In this document: positions 24,701 to 36,794 of the stretch, in pieces
Layout: every line of letters starts with the position of its first letter
How positions within the stretch are numbered: the first letter of the stretch is position 1
NCBI GenBank assembly: GCA_013396655.1
Contig: WBMV01004350.1
Location: 116,670 to 180,669, forward strand
Reading direction: 5' to 3'
Length of the DNA stretch: 64,000 bases
Origin: Campylorhamphus procurvoides
Taxonomy: Eukaryota > Chordata > Aves > Passeriformes > Dendrocolaptidae
Program-made: the position numbers and the translations under genes
The notes under the pieces: model-generated
Seen by the model: only the letters and a program-made list of their open reading frames with translations
What the model was told of the DNA's origin: nothing
The model's database searches: none

Positions 24701-27700
24701 TCTGACAAAGCAACACAACCACATAGATGAGACTGTGTTTGTTTGTCTCGCTGGTAGCACAACCCTGGATCCTGCTGTCATATGCCTCCAAGCACTTGAG
24801 GCCAGGGAATGTATCTCAAGATTGTTGGTAAATTCTTATCTGTATTACAGTTGCAGAGGTGACACTTGCAGACGTAACCCTGAGCAAATCTGAGCCAGCC
24901 GGTAACCCTGGTAATTTGGAGGGGGATGGGGAGAACAGCAGTCGCCAGCTCGGAGCTGATCAAGATGCCTCATGCACAACCATTTGCCTTTTACAGCTGC
25001 TAGGGCTCAAACTAGGACCTATACTCAGCGATGCAGGTTATGAACACACAGAAAAAAGGCGATTGCTACCTCAAAATGCTACTTGTATCCTTGGTGTCAC
25101 AAAATATGTTAATATTTCTTTTAACTCCCTTTTCTTGATCTGCACTGCTCATCACTGCTACAGTGGGGCTTAGAACTAGCTGACATATTGAACAAAAAAG
25201 TACACTTGAAAAACACACCCTTTGTGTTAATTTCAAACCTTGCCAGTAGGTTCTCATGGTGACCTTTATTCGCATCATACCTAAGAGCCATGGTGTGTTC
25301 CACTGATGGGAAAATCCTTCTCTCTGATTACTAGCATGCACTGAAGCCAACTGAGCATGCTTGCCAGGAACAGAAGGTAGAACCATTAGCATAAACCTCA
25401 CTGAAAGACAAATTTGTCTCACCTCGGGTTTGCCCCAAGGTACCAGATCAGTTGACTACTTTGTCGAGCTCAAGTAATGTGCAGTAACTCTTCCAGCTGT
25501 GGTAACTCAGCAATACACCTCAACTCAGCCAATATTCCACTGGGGTGAAATATTTCAGCCCTTTCACAAAACGCGTAAAACCCACGACTGGTTTACGTTT
25601 ACTCCTCTTAGCTAGTTTTGCTTTTCCCTGACTGCATTGTGTTCCTTGGCCTCTAAAGATCTGAGGAGTGGAAGACAGAATTGGGAATCCTATAAAACTT
25701 AATTTAGCATTGAATACAAAGTAAGTGAAGAGTACAGCCAGACTTGGCCTTTTTTTTTTTTTATTGTATTCTCATAAACAGGTAAAATTAGGCAAAACCT
25801 ACAACTTCAGGGGAAAGAGGGCAGTAGGGGAAAGCAAATACATAATTATTCCCATTTCCAGTCACATCTAATGAAAAGGTTTGGTCAGGAAGAATAGGAA
25901 AAATGTTTTAAACAAAGTAAGGTTTTATTTCAACATTTTTCTAACTGCAATCATTCATTTCAGAAATGCTGAAATGTTTCATTTCCACATTACTACACAT
26001 GTCAATGTTTTGCTATAACACAGAATTTCTTAACTGACTAAAAATTAAAATGAGGAAACTAAGCTAAAAATATTAAATAGATTGAAAAGTGAATGTTTCA
26101 TGGTTATACAAAACACTTAGAATTCCCACTGTGCCATTTTTATGGTTTGACAACTAATCCAGGAAATCCCCAATTTCATGTCAGCAACACTGGTTGTAGG
26201 AGCATCATAATTCATGCACCCAATCTGTTTGCTGAAGTTCTAAATTGAAAATGGACTCAAAGGGTCTGTTGACTTCTCTTCCTCAGGTTATGGCACCTCA
26301 CCTTGAATAAAGCCAGCAGAAAAACAAATTGTGGTGTGTCTACCAATTCACCCTATGTGAAAGCCTATGAACCTATTTCACTTTTAATGGTATTGATATT
26401 TGTACCTGACAATAAAGTGCTCTCAGTTCCAAGAGCAAACTGTTTTAGAGCACTGATTTCTTCACACATCTCTGGAGAACTAGTCTGAGAAAGCTCCTCT
26501 GGGGTTTTCAGCCAAAAGAGACAAAGTACAGCACTTAGTAACACATTGCTGCTACATCTGGGCAAAGGACTTTCCACCAGCTAAGATCCACCAAGAATTA
26601 TTACCTTCAATTTTCTTCTCAAGGAACAGGCAGTTTAGAGACAAGAAAAATCTCTGCTCCCTACCTAATCACCTATTCAGCTCTGTACAAAGCAGGCAGT
26701 GGATAATACAAAATGAAACTCAGAACAGCTCTCATTTTCCTAAGCAACTAAAGGGCAGTTTTAAACATGTAAGAGACATTTTGCCTTTACCATTAAAGAG
26801 CAGAATATGTAAAGTATGACTGCCCTGATACCCTCTGGGCACTCAAGTTTAGTCTTCCATTAATAACCTCATTAGCAATAAGAGATACACAGCATGTTTC
26901 ATTATGGAAATGATCATAAATCTGTGCTTTTGGGAGCTACTGTATGTCAGCTCTATGTCTGCCTCTCTGAATTACAGAGTTTTACTGTAGGTAATCTAAT
27001 CAAAATGCTAACAAACACGCTTTCATATGATCACAGAAAAAACACTGCACATTAAGAAACACAAAGGATAAGCAACAGACACTCCTAATGCCCTTGCATG
27101 CACATCAGAGCAATGCTGAAGAAGGCATCTGTATTCTGAGGTGAGCTACAGCAAATTCTCCAGACACGACTGCAATCAAGAAATCACAATCCAACACACC
27201 CAGAGCCTGGAGTTAGTCTCTCCAATAGCTCAAGTTTTGGTTTTCAGTCAACTTCATCTTCATCCCCACTTACTCTGAGCAGACTCCTTACACCAAGCAG
27301 TGCTACACAAGGTCACATCAAGGTCACAACTGCTAAACATCCAAAAATCTCTCAAAGTCAGTGGTGAGAGCTCTATTCTAGGAAACACTAAAAATTATGG
27401 GAGAGTAGAAAACATATTGACGGGGTGAGAAACCAAACCGAAAAGCCTAGAGGAGAGAAAGGCTGGGTTTTTTTTACTCCTCATGCCTTACCATAACTAC
27501 TTTCTCAAACCTATGGAACTCCTCAGCTAAGTTTCATTATGAGGGACATTAAGACAACTCAGACAAAACTGCTAAAATTAGACACTTGAAGAATAACAAA
27601 ACCCATCAGCAATCTGCTTATCACGGCAGCTAACAGTTTTCACATACTTGGTTGATTTCTTGGGTTTTTTTTTTAAATACCTGCTAATTTGTCTTCCATA

Positions 27701-29767
27701 TTTTCCTGTATGAAATGTCTTTGTCCTCTGGGTTCTTATATCTTCCTTGTGTTGTTCTCAGACCATTTGTCATCATTAAAAAATTTACCTTGAAATTTAA
27801 GGAAGTGAAAGTTGCTGCATGCCTTGAAGCTTCAAATCCAAAAATAACTCAATCACTGGAGCAGGTAAAGGGGCATTTTTTGGTTGTTGTTGTTTTGTTT
27901 GGGTTTTTTCTTTAAAATTTCTTCTAGTTGAAAAGTAGCTTGAGATTCAGGTGCATATGCCACCAGTTTGCATATGCTTACCACCATGCTCACAGGCCTG
28001 AAAATCAGAGGAATTAAACCACTGAGGAATAAACTATTTCTCTGAATACATTTAAGGAGAAGAATATTGGCTCTTGGACACGAATTTAATGGGCCAAATT
28101 TAAATTCTCTGCAAATCCAGATTGCAAAACTGCCCACCTGTGAAACAATGGTTCATAACAAATGTAATGCATTCTTAATTGGGACACTGAAAACCATGCT
28201 GCTGAGAGACTGAATGCATGTAAATTAAAGACATATTGCTAGATTTAATCAGTCCTGTCCAGTATTTATAAGTGTTCTTAAAATATGAGATCTGAGCAGA
28301 CATAATCTATCTGAATGCATTTGTTTAAAGTTAAAGGTTGTTTATTATTAATACACTGCTAAACCTCAGAGGGAGAAATATTAAATGTGTCTAGGATTCA
28401 AAAAGTAGACAAAGCAGGCCCTAAATTGTACAGTTTGATATAAAACTTCCTATAGTGGATAAATCCACCAACATCTGCTAAATATGTAGATGATTTATTA
28501 CATTTTCATATGGTTTACTATGTAGACTTCACAATTTGACAAAACAAGGCCTAACTACAGGGAAAACTTATTATTCTAAACCCTTTTAATACAAACTTTG
28601 AAGGATGCACGGATATTTCCTCACTGCCCTCCCTGTTTCCTGACAGAGGGAATAGTCTCTGAACTGTTACACTGGCTGAGAAAGCGAGAACTTGTGTCTC
28701 GTGTCTTATTTATAGGACGGAATCTTTGTATGTCTCTTGGCAGTTCCCAGAGCAAGGTACAATCCTGCACATTATCTCTCTCCAAAACTTTGCTGATGGA
28801 TTCAGAGAGTCAACATAGATTGCACCACAGTGCAAAGACACTCCCTCCTCCTGCGGGATGGCTCAGAATGTTCTCCTCCCAGAACATAGTGAAGTCAGGC
28901 ATTTATTTTGGCATCCAGAAAACTCTTTTTGAAGTCTGTGTGAAATTTGGCAAGTTCGCATAGTCCAGGAAACTGATAAAATATTGAAAATACTGTAATT
29001 TTTTTTTCTTCTCACTGGGCAATAATGCTCTATGTCAGAAGGAAAATTTGGGCTCAGTAAAATCCTGTTTTCAGGAAGTCAGGGAAATCCCATTGCCTTC
29101 CCCTCCTCCCCCAACCTCATTTTTGTAGTTGTTGTTCATGTAAATGAGCAGTCAAGTTTCAGCAGCTACAGTAAAATCGATTTCCCTGTTTTTAGATGAA
29201 CACTTGAAAGTGAAAGAAGCTCAATTCAGAAACCAGACAAAGCTCAGATTTTTCTCATTCAATGCCAGAGATGTGCACCTCTAGTACATATCAAGAACAT
29301 GGCTAACAGTACATCAAGTACAGAGGGCTACTCTGCAAAAGCCAGACTTGGGGTGGCTGTCATTTACTTTATCACATGAGCAAAATGAGGAACAGCTTTC
29401 AGCCCAGGAATTATTATAAATACAGGTCAAATACTTCTAAATAAAAAGATCATTTCCCTCTTAGCAAGCACTCCATATATCACTTACGACCTTGGACTAA
29501 TAAATTCTTTCCTTGAAATGAGCACATTGACATAAACAATCTTTTGTTCCTTCTTTTTGAGCCTTACTACATTCCTTTAAACCTTCTTAGAAAATGGGGC
29601 TCAGTTTAAGGAGAAATACTTTTTATCAGGAATCTGCAAATGGTTCCAGCAAGAAGCAGAATGTAGGAACAGGTGTGTCTTGGAAAGGATCTAGCCATAC
29701 AGGGAAATATTCAACAGTTTAACTGAAATGCTAATTTATCTGTACAGACCTCCACTTCCACAGTTGC
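18713..29767. other. Long stretch without a recognisable gene
   Basis: GC content falls back after about 19.0 kb. Overlapping short ORFs show no recognisable domains. A 12-bp inverted repeat (23911-23922 with 23939-23950) and a plus-strand acceptor/donor pair (24273-24432) are treated in the findings. A T-run lies near 25750. No RNA gene or repeat family was recognised. Confidence 0.5.
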
Positions 29768-29805
29768 TTGTCCTGTAGTAATTCTGGAGAATTACTACAG
29801 GACAA
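29768..29805. repeat. Near-perfect 38-bp palindrome (18-bp arms, 2-base spacer)
   Basis: The left arm TTGTCCTGTAGTAATTCT (29768-29785) is the exact reverse complement of the right arm AGAATTACTACAGGACAA (29788-29805), with only GG between them. Arms this long and this close would essentially never occur by chance in 64 kb. The structure could extrude as a cruciform or fold as a tight hairpin in RNA. The absence of mismatches suggests a recent origin, for instance by fold-back template switching. No transposon ends or target duplications were recognised around it. Confidence 0.9.
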
Positions 29806-31084
29806 TAGCTCTAAACGGCTGTTCAGTGTATATTCAATGCTTCTCTTACACCCTTTAATCCAGCTGCATCCCAAACTCTGTCATGATTTGGTGTTGTAAC
29901 TCATTGTCCAAGCTCTCCAGGACAAGGACCTATTTTTGTAATTTTTTAAGCTTTTACTACGTTCTCTGTAGACTGACCAGTGTCAGAGATAAAAAAACAA
30001 GTATGTATACTGATAATATGGACAGTTGCCTGCTAACAGAACTAATATCTCAGCATCCTGGTGAAAAAACATACATTTGACTGTACAAAGCACTGGTTCT
30101 GTTACTGTATTTATTATTTAACATTTGTGTTAGAACCACAGATGGGCAAGCAACAAGCAATAGCTATTGGGGAAAAACATTATTACTCCTTGTACAAATA
30201 CATCCCTAAGATGTTACAATATTCTCCTGCCAAAATGGAACAGCTAATGATTTTCTTGCAGTCTGAGAAGTCCCAGATCACAGATGGCCGGCTGAATAGT
30301 GGCTCAAGTAATGCTAAGCAGTGAACAGCTGCTAACAATGAGGAAATTGTGCTTATAAGGCCTGATTCAATGCCCATTGAAGTCAATGAAAATCATATAA
30401 ACAGCAGTGACTGCTCTTGTGGCACTATTCTTTGGCAAGAAGCCAAAAATCAGATAACAAAATATTGGTAAATTCCCCCCACCAGAATACTCACTGCTTT
30501 CATAGAGTAACTGAAACTTGGATCTGCAGGCAAGACTAAAAGCATCCTAGTGAATGCAGCTGCATTTAAAATGCTGAAGTAGGTTAAAAAAAATGTATTA
30601 TGTGTCTCACACAGAATTAAGTCCTCATTCAGAATGACTGCAGACATTAAGGGATTTTGCTGATTTTCACCCAGATCACAGGCACATTATAGAAAAACAA
30701 TACCTAATTTTGAAAGACCACTACCTGCAAGTCCTTTCTTTCATTAAATGCTTAAGTTTATTAGGAAATTGCACTACTCTTTGTTAGAGCACTACCGTTA
30801 TTATTCCTAATAGCATGCATCTATGAAGCATGTATAAGAAAGCAAGTATCTGCCTCAAGTATTTTGTAGTCATTGCTTTAGCTAGATTAAGGTGCTTACC
30901 AACTGAGAAGGAAAGAGAGAGCTCAGTTTTTGGAAGGCTATAAAAACAGAAATATCTTGTGGGTTTTCTTAAACCAACAAGTAGGAAATGGTAGGTATCC
31001 AGTTTTCAAAGTGCTTAGAAGGAGCAGCATTGAAAGCCTAAACAAAAAAATTTACAAACTTTCCATCACTATTCTAATCTCAGT
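29806..31084. other. No gene seen
   Basis: There are short ORFs only. The right border is the 5' truncation point of the CR1 copy, placed near 31085 where similarity to the CR1 protein begins. Confidence 0.5.
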
Positions 31085-32403
31085 TCAGTGGCTGGCAAGA
31101 TCACAGAGAAGATCCTCCAGGAAATGCCATATGCTAAAGCATTTATGAGGTGGTTTGTGACAACCACCGCAGCTTCACTAAGGGCAAATCATGCCTGACA
31201 AATTTGGTGGCCTTCTACAATGGGGTTACAGCAGTGAAGGGAAGAGCAATAGACATCATCTACTGGGCTTGTGCGAAGAATTTGACACTGTCCCACAAAA
31301 TATCCTTATCTCTAAACTGGAGAGACATGAATTTGATGAATGGACCACTTGCTGGATAATAAATTGGCTGGACAGACTGCAACAAATTGTTGCAGTCAAC
31401 ATCTTGATACGCAAGTGGAAAGCAGTGATGAGTGGTGTTTCTCAGACGTTAACGCTGGGACTGATGCTGTTTAACATCTCTGCTGGCAACACAAACACTG
31501 AGATCCAATGCACCTTCAGCAAGTTTGCACATCACACTAAGCTGTATAGTGCAGTCGACACACACTGCAGGGAAGGGATGCCATCCAGAGGAACCAGGAC
31601 AGGTTTAAGAGGTGAGCCTGTGCAAATCTCATGAAGTTCAACAAGGCCAAGTCCAAGGTCCTGCATGTGGGTCAGGGTAATCCCAAACACAAGTACAGGC
31701 TGGGAGGAGAATGGATCAAGACTAGTCCAGGGGAGACAGACTTGGTGGTGTCTGTGGATGAAAAGCTCAGAATGACTTGGCAATGTGCGCTTGTGGCCCA
31801 ACTACATCCTGGGCCGCATCAAAAGAATAGTGGCCAGCAGATTGAGGGAGGTGATTCTTCCCCTCTGCTCTGCTCTTGTGAGACCCCACTTGGAGTACTG
31901 CAACCAGCTCTGGGACCCACGATAAAAATAAGATGATCTGTAGGAGCAAGCCCCGAAAAGGGCCACTAAGTTAATCACAAGACTGGAGCACCTCTCCTAT
32001 GAAGACAGGACGAGAGAGCTGGGATTATTCTGCATGGAGAAGACAAGGCTCCAAGGAGACTTTACAGCAGCCTTCCAGTACCTGAAGGGGGCCTGCAAGA
32101 AGTCTGGAGAGGGAAATTTTACAAGGGCATGTAGTGACAGGACAAGGGGAAATGACCTTGAGATGAAAGAGGGTAGGTTTAGATTAGATATTAGGAAGAC
32201 ATTCTTTGCTGTGAAAGTGGTGAGGCACTGGACCAGGATGCCCAGAGAAGCTGTGGACTCCCTGACCCTGGAGGTGCTCAAGACCAGGCTAGAGGGGCTC
32301 TGAGCAACCTGGTCTAGTGGGAGGTCTCCCTGCCAACAGCAGGGAGACTGGAACTAGATGATCTTTAAGATCCATTCCAACCCAAACCATTCTATGATTG
32401 TGT
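31085..32403 (+). mobile_element. CR1 LINE, 5'-truncated, broken reverse transcriptase and 3' end
   Basis: The plus strand carries the reverse-transcriptase half of CR1 ORF2 in pieces. In order: SFTKGKSCLTNLVAFYNGV (31150 frame), EFDTVPQNILISKLERHEFD with the motif-A aspartate (from about 31278, another frame), SGVSQTLTLG in place of the usual SGVPQGSVLG, FSKFAHHTKLY where the family has FADD, then MKFNKAKSKVLHVGQGNPK (31631), then [17 protein letters not shown] (31870s) and LQGDFTAAFQYLKGACKKSG through RFRLDIRKTFF (from 32034). At least three frame changes and several stops separate these blocks. The copy ends in the CR1 3' UTR (CCATTCCAACCCAAACCATT, TCTATGATTG). Loss of both motif-C aspartates (31524-31535) and the frameshifts make it dead. 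It is about 1.3 kb of a 4-5 kb element. Confidence 0.95.
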
Positions 32404-35400
32404 GAACCTGAAGCAGTATGGATGGAGGTCTGTAAGCCCATGGAGACACACAAGTACCTTCCCAGGAGCACAGGACAGCAAAGATTGGTCCTTGATGGAT
32501 GCAACAGAGCTGGAATAGAGAATGGATAGGGTACTTGATGGGAAAAAAAGAGGAGGCTCCTAAAGCTTAGGAAGAACTAATTAAAATTCAGAGATGTGTT
32601 GCTGATGAATAACATCAGTGTTAAACGCATCTCTCTGTCCATTACCTCCTTGATAAATATACTCATAAAAGAACCACAAAATTCAAGAAGAGACACTTCT
32701 TACAGTCACTTTCCTGATCTCACACAAGATTTTTTAACTATCTGATGAATGATGATCTTAGCTGTTTTAAAAGCAACAAGGCACTACTTAAAAGCAACAG
32801 GGATCAAAGACAACTGTTTCTAATGGAGGCTGGATTTTTTGCTTTTGAAAATATGCCTGCAAAATGTCTAGTAACACACTCCAAATTTGTTTCTTCATCC
32901 TGCTCAAATGCTACGCTCTCCTGGATGCCATTTCAGTCTCAGAAACAGAACAGGTACTTCTGTTGTTCTTCATAGATATTCCACTCTGCTGCAGAGTCTG
33001 TTTATGTTCCATAAATGCACAGGTGAATGCACACCTGAAGTCAGGTCATATGAAGCGAGGAATCACTTCTCCTGCTATTTGCATAGGCTGTAGGCAGGCA
33101 GAGTGCAAATAACTCTTTGCAGCTGTATCAACATGTTCCACTCTCTACTTGCATTGTCCCAATCATCCTATTCTGAGGCACTCCTTCAAAAAAGAGCTGG
33201 AAGATGTGGTTAGTCAACAGACCAACAAAATATGCAAAGAATTGGACTAGGAACAACAAGGGACTACAGGAAGCCTCAGCAGTGTTAAGCATAATGGAGG
33301 TCAGACTCCCCAAGGAGCTCAAACTCCCCAAGCGAAATATATTAACCAGCATAAGATGGGTGCCAACTCCAAGGGAGCCCTGATGACATTTCTGACTGTC
33401 CCTGTCAGTCACAGCATGCACCTGCTACTTCTGCCACCTGGGACTGGCAAGTTTGGTTCAGAGCCAGCTTGAAAGGATACTTCTGCTGGGGAGCTCCTCC
33501 CCAGGGATAACATTGTGTTCCTGCTCAGTGAAAGGTCTTCTGCTGGTCTAGCACTTTCAGGCAGGATCCCCAAATGCCTCCCTGCCCAGCACAAAGCTGA
33601 ACTGAAGCCCCGCTGCTACTGTTACTGCTTCATTACATCCTGTAGGGAGAGGCTGGAGCTTTCCCAGAGTGGAATATTCTTCCCTCGTTGTGGATTTAGG
33701 CTGCCCTGGAAAAAAAAAATAAGACCAAGAGCACAAGACAGAAGTTTTCCTGCTATGGCCACCACCTGCCATAGAGGAAAACACAACTTTTGTCATTTTG
33801 GTTGAGAGGTGGGCAGCTGCAGGCAGCTCCATTTCCATTTTTCATTCTGCTGTGATCTGTCAGCAGCCTGTCATGATACACTGAGCTAATCACATCCTCC
33901 CCAGAGGCTTACATGCTACCTCTGGCCTATAGCATCCTAAATACAAGTGTTTTCCAGGAAAAAGATAAAAAGAAAAAAATCAACTCCGGCAACCAGTTAT
34001 GGATGATGTAAACAAAGGTGCTCTCTGCTGCAGGAGGATCCAGCCTCACACACTGGCCTCACCAAATGTTCAGACAAGGGTTCTCATGTGGCCAGAACAG
34101 TTCAGGTTTTCCACACCAGCACAAACTCTTACACACCCAGCCAATGTTACACAAAAGCTAGTAAAGGATTTCCCTCCTGCCAAATGAGTTTGCTGAGATG
34201 GGCTTCACCTCTTCTTGAGATCACCAAGCCAGAGAAAAGGACCCTCAATAACACTTTTAGGATAAGTTTGGGTATCCTGGATTCTGCCCAGGCTCCTGAG
34301 AGAGTTAATCCTCCCTCTGAGGGCCTTAGACCTGAAGTACCAAGAGATTAATGTCCAGCAGGAGGCCAGTGGTGCACCTAGGGACTAAATCTGCTTCCAA
34401 ATCATGGATACACTTTGACACCACTGGACCAGTCTCACTTGCTATTAATTCGAAGTTTAACAGCATTACTGAAATTACAACTGATTTTTACTCAGTTAGA
34501 CTGATCAGTATCTAATTTTGAAAGTAGTTACATGTGCTGACAGGATGATTACAGCTTTATTCACCCATTTTAGACTCAAATTTAAAATAAAATACACTGA
34601 GATTGTATCACATGATAAATTGCAGTCAGCTCTTAAGTCTATTTCTTCCAGATTTAATTCTAACTTTGTGAAAGTGACAGCATCACACAGCTCAAAAGAG
34701 AAGTATTATACACTCCTACAGCAGAAGCTTGACAAAGGGACAGATCATACTTGCTTTGAGGCTTGGAGGGTCCCAAGTTACTGGTCCTAAGGCCACAGTC
34801 TGGCTACTGATTCACCTTAAAAATATGTCGAAAGCTCACATGCATCTACTTGCAAATTCTCACTTATATTTTTAGCCAGGAGAGACTAGTGTAGCAATAA
34901 TTTTATGTATGACTTCAAAAAGTTTTTAGACTTAATACCAATGATTTTTCCAGTGACGCTGTGCAACCAAGTCCATGGCAACAGAAGTACCTACTTTGAC
35001 ACATAAAGAGAACTAGGCAATTAGGTAGGAAAATGGTTCCAAGTTGTCCTATCTAAAATGATCTTTCTACTAAACATAACCTACAGAAAAGCATCCTTTG
35101 TAGCAATTTTAGCTGTTGCCAGTTCAGAATGACCTGCTTAATCTATGTATTTTCTCATTCATAAATAAAGCAGCTCTTGTAAATATGTGGCAGCAACACA
35201 GTGTTAATATCTTACTGCATTTAAAAATAAACCCATACACATGTGTATCATACAAGTGTCCTTGGCACAAGTTCACGTAACACAGCTGTACACATCCCGT
35301 GCATGGGAGGCTTTTATCTGCACTCTGAAGCTGCTAGTACATTGCCTTTCCCTTTGGTTTTCCAGTGAGGTTTCATGTTTGTTTTTCTAAGCCTGCTTTT

Positions 35401-35409
35401 ATTTGGACT
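32404..35409. other. No gene seen
   Basis: There are short ORFs only, including several of 80-97 codons on both strands around 33.1-34.4 kb that overlap each other and show no recognisable domains. I could not place the moderately GC-rich 33.1-33.9 kb part in any repeat family. Confidence 0.5.
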
Positions 35410-35577
35410 CGTTTAAATGTTGGCATTCACGGAGCCGTGAGGGAAGAGGCGACTGTTAGAGAGTTTGTGCCCTCTGGTGTTCAGCGGTGGATACTGGAGC
35501 CCCGAAAGGCCGCGGCTCCTCCAGCATCCTCGCTCCCCTCACCAAGCCTTGGCTGCCTCTAACGCACCTAACTTCAA
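35410..35577. promoter_or_regulatory. Small CpG cluster with CTCF-like motif
   Basis: Ten CpG dinucleotides fall within about 170 bases, in a neighbourhood with very few. The cluster contains a CTCF-like site at 35468-35480. No TATA box or exon is evident. It may be a protected (hypomethylated) regulatory or insulator element, which the sequence alone cannot confirm. Confidence 0.4.
35468..35480 (-). promoter_or_regulatory. Candidate CTCF-binding site (minus orientation)
   Basis: The minus strand reads ACACCAGAGGGCA, matching the CTCF core CCASYAGRKGGCR at 12 of 13 positions; only the first C is replaced by A. It sits inside a CpG cluster. The motif orientation is opposite to that of the site at 62955. 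Confidence 0.4.
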
Positions 35578-36778
35578 CAGGATAAAGTATTTAGCCATGC
35601 TCTGCTTATTTGTAGCATTCTCAGCAAAGCACTAGGCAGAAACCACTGCCTCCTTTTAAGATCATCTGCATGCTTTATATGCAAGATTTTAGCTTTGGGG
35701 ATGATTTCAGCTGGATCCACATCAACTCAGCAGTTTCCAAAACTGGGGGGGAATGTAGATGTGGCATGACTTTTTTTAGTTCAAATCAGCAAAAGTGTAC
35801 AATGGGTTGCTTCAGAAAAACAAATCATTTATTGATCAAATCCCCTGAGTGACAAAGCTGAGTCCACATTCCTCAGCCTACACTAAAAAACCCATCAACA
35901 TGGTTTTCAGATGGTTGGTTCACATTTGTCATTACCATGTAGTAAATTCTACAAAATCCCAACTCAAATCAAAGTTTTGGGTATAACATTAACACTCTGC
36001 TATGCCCACGAGCACTAAATCTGCCAGAGACGATTCAATTACAAATTTCAGCAGGCAAATTCTGAATAAAAAGTTGAGCTTATGCTCCTTCTGAAATCCA
36101 TCCAAGCCTTCCACGGTTCACTCTAAAGACACACTAATGTGGAGTTGTTCACTGTGATGAGATTTAAGGTAGTTTGCAAGGCTTTTAGTGATAAAACTCC
36201 TCAATCTGCAGATAACACCACTCTACCATCTGAGCTGTGTTTCCATTGCTCAGGAGCTCTGGTTTTGGAAGAACAGTTCACCTCAGCACCTTCTACTGAG
36301 AGGGATATCGGAGAAGTATACCCCCTATTATTTGGGGCATTGAAGAAAACCCAGTAACAGTAGATAAGTTTTTGGAGGAGTCCAGTGGCATTATGTCTAT
36401 GACCTCTCAAACAGTCTCTTCTGCCCTGAACCTTCTCACCCATGAATCTGCTTGCAATAGCTCCTCTGCACTTTGCACTGGCTGCAGGCAAGTGATAAAG
36501 CTAGTTAAAACTCATATTCTTACTGAAATAAGATGCTTCTTCTATTTATCCTTTTGGGGGAACCATTTTCTTCCAATTCCCACAACCTTCCTGATGTTGT
36601 GATAGGGTCATTGCTTCTTAGGGTGCTAAAGAAAAATACAGTACTGAAGATCTCATCTACAAAAATGAATCTCAACAAATGAATCTTGCACAGTGACATT
36701 CAAAAGAGTAACTTACCAGTTTTCACCGCTGTAAGGGACCACCCTAAAAAAGAAAAAAGCTCATAGACATGCCAAAAT

Positions 36779-36794
36779 AAAAAAAAAAAAAAAA
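36779..36794. repeat. Poly(A) run, A16
   Basis: This is an uninterrupted run of A on the plus strand. On the minus strand it is a T tract upstream of the acceptor of the 27-nt microexon-like segment at 36717-36743, although a second T-rich tract lies between them. Confidence 0.9.

Noticed and set aside
28598..28963. 121-codon plus-strand frame
   Set aside because: Starts at TTG, has no recognisable domain and no splice or promoter support.
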